A stretch of DNA of 8,861 nt. Origin: Flavobacteriales bacterium (GTDB lineage Bacteria > Bacteroidota > Bacteroidia > Flavobacteriales_D > Sanyastnellaceae). The translations under genes were made by a program, and so were the position numbers. Below the pieces are notes generated by a model. It was not told the origin of the DNA and did not search any database. It saw only the letters and a list, made by a program, of their open reading frames with translations. The stretch lies in contig JAPKAW010000068.1 in assembly GCA_028825055.1 (NCBI GenBank), positions 1-8,861 on the forward strand. Reading direction: 5' to 3'. Below are positions 5,500 to 8,861 of this stretch, piece after piece; positions within the stretch are counted from its first letter, which is position 1; the number at the start of each line of letters is the position of its first letter.

Positions 5500-7188
5500 A
5501 TGTCAAATCAGGATGCTGTTGATGGGGACGAGTCTAAAAAGCCGTTGAACTTCATTGAGCAAAAAATCGAGTTGGATATTGCTAGCGGTAAAAATGGTGG
5601 ACGAATTCTAACACGGTTTCCACCAGAGCCCAATGGCTATTTGCACATCGGGCACGCCAAAGCGATTTGCGTAAGTTTTGGTTTGGCTGAGAAATATGGT
5701 GGAATCACCAATCTGCGCTTCGACGATACCAATCCTGAAAAAGAAAGTGTAGAATACGTGGATGCCATTCGGCGTGATCTCACCTGGCTTGGATTCGATT
5801 GGAAAGGCGGAGAGTTCTACACGAGTGACTATTTTGGAAAACTCTATGCTTTTGCCCTTCAATTGATTGATCAAGGCCAAGCATATGTGGATGGTCAGTC
5901 TGCTGAGGAAATGGCAAGCCAGAAAGGGGCTCCAGGAACTCCCGGTACATCGAGTCCACACCGGGACCGTGCCCTCGAAGAGAATCGTCAGTTGTTTGAA
6001 GAAATGAAAGCTGGAAAGCATGCCGACGGAAGCTATGTGTTGCGCGCGCGCATCGACATGTCCAACGACAACATGTTGTTGCGGGACCCAGTAATTTATC
6101 GCATCAAATTCATCGACCACCACCGCACTGGAAAGGATTGGGTTATTTATCCGATGTACGATTTTGCTCATGGACAATCCGATTCCATCGAAGGCATTAC
6201 GCACAGCTTATGTTCTTTGGAGTTTGAGAATCACCGCCCTTTGTACAACTGGTTCATTGAGTCACTCGGTATTTTTCCGAGCGAACAAACTGAATTCGCT
6301 CGATTGAACTTGAATTACACCATCATGTCTAAGCGAAAATTGCTTCGCTTGGTCGAAGACAATGCTGTGGACGGGTGGGATGACCCTAGAATGCCAACAA
6401 TTAGTGGGTTGCGTCGACGGGGATATACGCCAGAGGCGATTCGTGAATTTGCGGATCGTGTTGGTGTTGCCAAACGAAACAACACCATAGATGTGAGCTT
6501 GTTGGAGTGGGCGCTACGTGATGACTTGAATCGTCGTGCTCCTCGCGTTATGGCGGTGTTGAATCCCATCAAGTTGGTTGTTTTGAATGTTCCCTCTGGA
6601 GAGGTGGAATGGCTTCAAACAGACAATAATCCAGAGGATCCCGAGGCGGGGTCGAGGACGTTGCCGTTTGGACGTGAGTTGTGGATGGAAGCCGATGATT
6701 TTAAAGTGGATGTAAACAAGAAGTGGTTCCGACTGGCTCCTGGACGAACTGTTCGTCTGAAGTCGGCATACATTGTTGAATATGTTGATCACATTGAAGA
6801 TGATCAAGGCCAGGTGTTGGAGGTGCATGTAAACCGTGTGGCCAATAGCAAGAGCGGCGAAGACACGTCGGGTGTCAAAGCCAAGGGAACGTTGCATTGG
6901 GTTGCAGCATCGCATTCCATCGAATCTGAGGTCCGTTTGTACGATCGGTTGTTTATGAGTGCCGATCCAGAAGGAGGGGAGGACACGAATTTCATGAACA
7001 ACTTGAACCCTGATAGCTTGCAGATCTTGTCTGGATGCCAGTTAGAACCAAGCTTAAGTGAAGCATCTATAGGTGTTGTCTATCAGTTCACTAGATTGGG
7101 GTATTTTACTGTAGATTCAAAATACTCTAAACAAGAAAAACTCGTATTCAATCGTGCTGTCACGCTTAAAGACGGTTGGAAGGGGTAA
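5500..7188 (+). CDS. glnS: Glutaminyl-tRNA synthetase
   Basis: This class I aminoacyl-tRNA synthetase attaches glutamine to tRNA-Gln in the cytoplasm using ATP. The 562-residue length is close to the 554 of E. coli GlnRS. The HIGH signature is at 49-52 within RFPPEPNGYLHIGHAKAI, and the KMSKS equivalent is IMSKR at 275-279. Other near-identical blocks are LRFDDTNPEKE, HSLCSLEFENHRPLYNW and DDPRMPTISGLRRRGYTPE. The C-terminal anticodon-binding beta-barrels run from about 340 to the end and finish with VFNRAVTLKDGWKG, as in full-length enzymes, so the gene is complete. The Leu-Glu-Phe block separates it from GluRS. Having glnS implies direct charging rather than only the GatCAB route, although whether gatCAB is also present cannot be judged here. 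The TAA stop (7186-7188) abuts the stop of the convergent cca-like gene. Confidence 0.97.
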   Translation: MSNQDAVDGDESKKPLNFIEQKIELDIASGKNGGRILTRFPPEPNGYLHIGHAKAICVSFGLAEKYGGITNLRFDDTNPEKESVEYVDAIRRDLTWLGFDWKGGEFYTSDYFGKLYAFALQLIDQGQAYVDGQSAEEMASQKGAPGTPGTSSPHRDRALEENRQLFEEMKAGKHADGSYVLRARIDMSNDNMLLRDPVIYRIKFIDHHRTGKDWVIYPMYDFAHGQSDSIEGITHSLCSLEFENHRPLYNWFIESLGIFPSEQTEFARLNLNYTIMSKRKLLRLVEDNAVDGWDDPRMPTISGLRRRGYTPEAIREFADRVGVAKRNNTIDVSLLEWALRDDLNRRAPRVMAVLNPIKLVVLNVPSGEVEWLQTDNNPEDPEAGSRTLPFGRELWMEADDFKVDVNKKWFRLAPGRTVRLKSAYIVEYVDHIEDDQGQVLEVHVNRVANSKSGEDTSGVKAKGTLHWVAASHSIESEVRLYDRLFMSADPEGGEDTNFMNNLNPDSLQILSGCQLEPSLSEASIGVVYQFTRLGYFTVDSKYSKQEKLVFNRAVTLKDGWKG

Positions 7189-8604
7189 TCAGCCTTTGAT
7201 CGTTACGAGTCCCATGTCAGCTGCGATGTGGTGCATAAGCTTTCTCGCAGCTCCAATTTCATTGGGGATGTCTCCCTCTAAGATGGCTTCCTTGATAGCG
7301 TTCTTTATGATGCCAATTGGTTTGCTCGGAGGAATACCAAACGTCTGCATGATCTCTTCTCCGGTCACGGGCGGCTGGAAATTTCGCAATTGATCGTTTT
7401 CCTCGACCTCCCTTAATTGCTGGATCACAACCTCATAGTTGGCCAGGTAACGCTTAACGCGTGCTTCGTTCTTAGAAGTAATGTCTGCCTTGCACAAAAT
7501 CATGAGTTGGTCGATATCATCACCGGCATCGAATAACAGTCTGCGTATGGCGCTATCTGTGATTTGATTTTTGGTCAGCGCAATGGGCCTTAAATGAAGA
7601 AGTACCATCTTCTGAACAAACTTCATTTTGCCATCCAATGGCAATTTGAGCCGTTTGAAAATCTTGGGCACCATGCGCGCACCTCGATCTTCATGTCCAT
7701 GAAACGTCCAGCCGTGTCCTTTTTGAAATCGTTTTGTGGCCGGTTTAGCAATGTCATGCAATATTGCGGCCCAACGTAGCCATAGGCTGCCTGATTGATC
7801 AGCTACGTTATCAAGCACCTCCAATGTGTGGTAGAAGTTGTCCTTGTGTCCCACATTATCTCGCCATTCTACACCCTTCAAAGCTGTCATCTCAGGAAAA
7901 AACTGCTCGAGCAACCCGCACTGATCTAACAGTTTGAAACCAATCGAAGGTTGATCGCTCTGAATGATTTTATGAAGTTCTGTGTGGATGCGTTCGTTCG
8001 AAATGATCTCCAATCGAGAAGCATTCCGCTTGATTGAGGCGAGGTTTTCTGATGTGATTTGAAATCCAAGTTGGGTAGCAAATCGTGCGGCTCGTAACAT
8101 GCGCAAGGGATCGTCGCTGTAAGTGATGTCTGGATCTAAGGGTGTTTGAATGCGTTTGGCATGCAGATCTCCAATTCCATTGAACGGATCAATCAAATCA
8201 CCAAAGGTGTCGTGATTGAGGCTCAGAGCCAATGCGTTGATGCTAAAATCCCGTCGTTTCTGATCATCTTCAATGCTTCCATCTTCTACAATGGGCTTGC
8301 GGCTGCCTCGTTCATAGGATTCTTTCCGCGCTCCTACAAACTCCACTTCCAAGTCTCCCAATCGAAACATTGCTGTCCCAAAGTTTTTGAAGACCGTAAC
8401 CTTTCCAGCGCGCATAGCCTTGGCAGCTTCATTGGCCAATTCTATTCCGCTTCCTTCGACTACGATATCGATGTCTTTCGATGGACGGTTCAATAAGAGG
8501 TCGCGCACATATCCTCCTATGGCAAAAACTTGCTGGCCATTTTTGTCGGCAATTGCTCCGATGGTACGGAACAAAGGGTGGTAGAGGTCGTCAGAATAAT
8601 TCAT
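7189..8604 (-). CDS. cca: CCA tRNA nucleotidyltransferase / poly(A) polymerase family protein with HD domain
   Basis: This 471-residue member of the class II nucleotidyltransferases most likely builds or repairs the 3' CCA end of tRNAs. The head domain has GGYVRDLLL (30-38) and the metal-binding DID (D44, D46) in SKDIDIVVEG. RRDFSINALAL (118-127), DPFNGIGDL and DPLRMLRAARFATQLGF (165-181) form the neck motifs that recognise the nucleotide. An HD-type phosphohydrolase domain follows, with H259 in FYHTLEVLDN and HDIAKP at 283-288. Sequence alone does not reliably separate CCA-adding, A-adding and poly(A)-polymerase members, so the exact activity is inferred. The ATG at 8604 is 20 bases downstream of a good -7 box. 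The gene follows the tsaC-like gene on the same strand with a 57-base gap. Confidence 0.93.
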   Translation of the reverse strand: MNYSDDLYHPLFRTIGAIADKNGQQVFAIGGYVRDLLLNRPSKDIDIVVEGSGIELANEAAKAMRAGKVTVFKNFGTAMFRLGDLEVEFVGARKESYERGSRKPIVEDGSIEDDQKRRDFSINALALSLNHDTFGDLIDPFNGIGDLHAKRIQTPLDPDITYSDDPLRMLRAARFATQLGFQITSENLASIKRNASRLEIISNERIHTELHKIIQSDQPSIGFKLLDQCGLLEQFFPEMTALKGVEWRDNVGHKDNFYHTLEVLDNVADQSGSLWLRWAAILHDIAKPATKRFQKGHGWTFHGHEDRGARMVPKIFKRLKLPLDGKMKFVQKMVLLHLRPIALTKNQITDSAIRRLLFDAGDDIDQLMILCKADITSKNEARVKRYLANYEVVIQQLREVEENDQLRNFQPPVTGEEIMQTFGIPPSKPIGIIKNAIKEAILEGDIPNEIGAARKLMHHIAADMGLVTIKG

Positions 8605-8624
8605 GCGTTAACAGTCCAAGGAAT

Positions 8625-8632
8625 CAAAGGTA
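8625..8632 (-). promoter_or_regulatory. Bacteroidota -7 box of the cca-like gene
   Basis: The minus strand reads TACCTTTG, an exact match to TAnnTTTG, lying in the 57-base gap between the tsaC-like stop codon and the cca start. The predicted leader is about 17 bases. It suggests the cca-like gene can be transcribed on its own even if it also receives read-through from upstream. Confidence 0.5.
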
Positions 8633-8661
8633 GTTGGGAGGGGACAATGGCCGTGTTATCA

Positions 8662-8861
8662 TTAGGCACGAATGATTCGAAATCGATTGTTTCCATCAAA
8701 TTCAACAAGCATGGACGGACTTTGGTGTGTCCTGCTGTCCTGTCCATTCAAGCCGATGAAGTCTACTTCCGATTGGATGCTTTTCTCGATGTGTGAAAAG
8801 AGGGTAGGGCTAGCGGTTCCTGATTTGTTTGCACTTGTTGAAACGATGGGTCTTCCCAAGC
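8662..8861 (-). CDS. Threonylcarbamoyl-AMP synthase (TsaC/Sua5/YrdC family), C-terminal part
   Basis: The 5' part of this gene lies beyond the right window edge; 66 codons including the TAA stop (8662-8664) are visible. The reading frame enters as LGRPIVSTSANKSGTASPT, which matches the conserved SANxSG region near the C terminus of TsaC/Sua5 proteins. SPSMLVEFDGN and RIIRA then complete the YrdC fold. The family makes threonylcarbamoyl-AMP from threonine, bicarbonate and ATP for t6A37 modification of ANN-decoding tRNAs. The protein stops right after the YrdC domain, so it is of the short TsaC type without the Sua5 C-terminal domain. The TTG near 8859 is an internal leucine codon, not a start. 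Confidence 0.85.
   Translation of the reverse strand, partial: LGRPIVSTSANKSGTASPTLFSHIEKSIQSEVDFIGLNGQDSRTHQSPSMLVEFDGNNRFRIIRA

Noticed and set aside
5608..6204. A 198-codon minus-strand open frame inside glnS
   Set aside because: It is antisense to a highly conserved enzyme, its protein has no recognisable motif, and such shadows are common opposite long genes.
1..8861. CRISPR array, mobile element, prophage, tRNA or riboswitch
   Set aside because: I saw no regularly spaced repeats, transposase or integrase motifs, terminal inverted repeats or cloverleaf-like sequences.

Overview
The window looks like a chromosomal segment of a Bacteroidota bacterium, most likely a marine or freshwater Flavobacteriales member (inference). 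Four observations support this. Bacteroidota-type -7 promoter boxes (TAnnTTTG) lie before three genes. There are large secreted proteins with FISUMP, VCBS/FG-GAP and ASPIC-UnbV domains. The Cys-rich 'GCTDxxACNYxxxA..DDGSC' repeats are ones I associate with Flavobacteriales surface proteins. The ClpS and LytTR regulator are also of the expected type.

Left half (1-4250, all minus strand): three genes for exported proteins share a C-terminal-type module. In transcription order they are a 633-residue VCBS/ASPIC-UnbV protein (about 2253-4154), a 580-residue LamG/Cys-rich/FISUMP protein (201-1943) and a 54-residue protein made only of a signal peptide and one dockerin-like calcium loop (37-201). 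The last two overlap by one base (TAATG) and are probably translationally coupled. All three carry a single dockerin-like motif of the form DxDxDG..I...DLL.LL..F. In the two large proteins it is preceded by a CGxGTxWDxxxQxC cassette. Between the two large genes, in a 309-base stretch, lies the C-terminal remnant of a HIT-family hydrolase gene (2061-2198) that still has its HxHxHxx motif but no N-terminal half. An imperfect inverted repeat (2017-2059) follows it. I see nothing else supportable in that stretch.

Middle (4250-5435): clpS (minus) and a LytTR-type response regulator (plus) are divergently transcribed. The regulator's receiver domain looks degenerate.

Right half (5500-8861): tRNA-function genes. 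glnS (glutaminyl-tRNA synthetase, plus) converges on a CCA-adding-enzyme-like nucleotidyltransferase with an HD domain (minus), and their stop codons abut with no spacer. Upstream of the latter on the same strand is the C-terminal end of a TsaC/Sua5-family threonylcarbamoyl-AMP synthase gene, cut by the window edge. The three genes act on tRNA charging, 3' CCA maturation and t6A37 modification.

I found no CRISPR array, insertion sequence, phage gene, RNA gene or defence system. The least explained parts are the shared secreted-protein module, the tiny dockerin-only gene and the decayed HIT gene.
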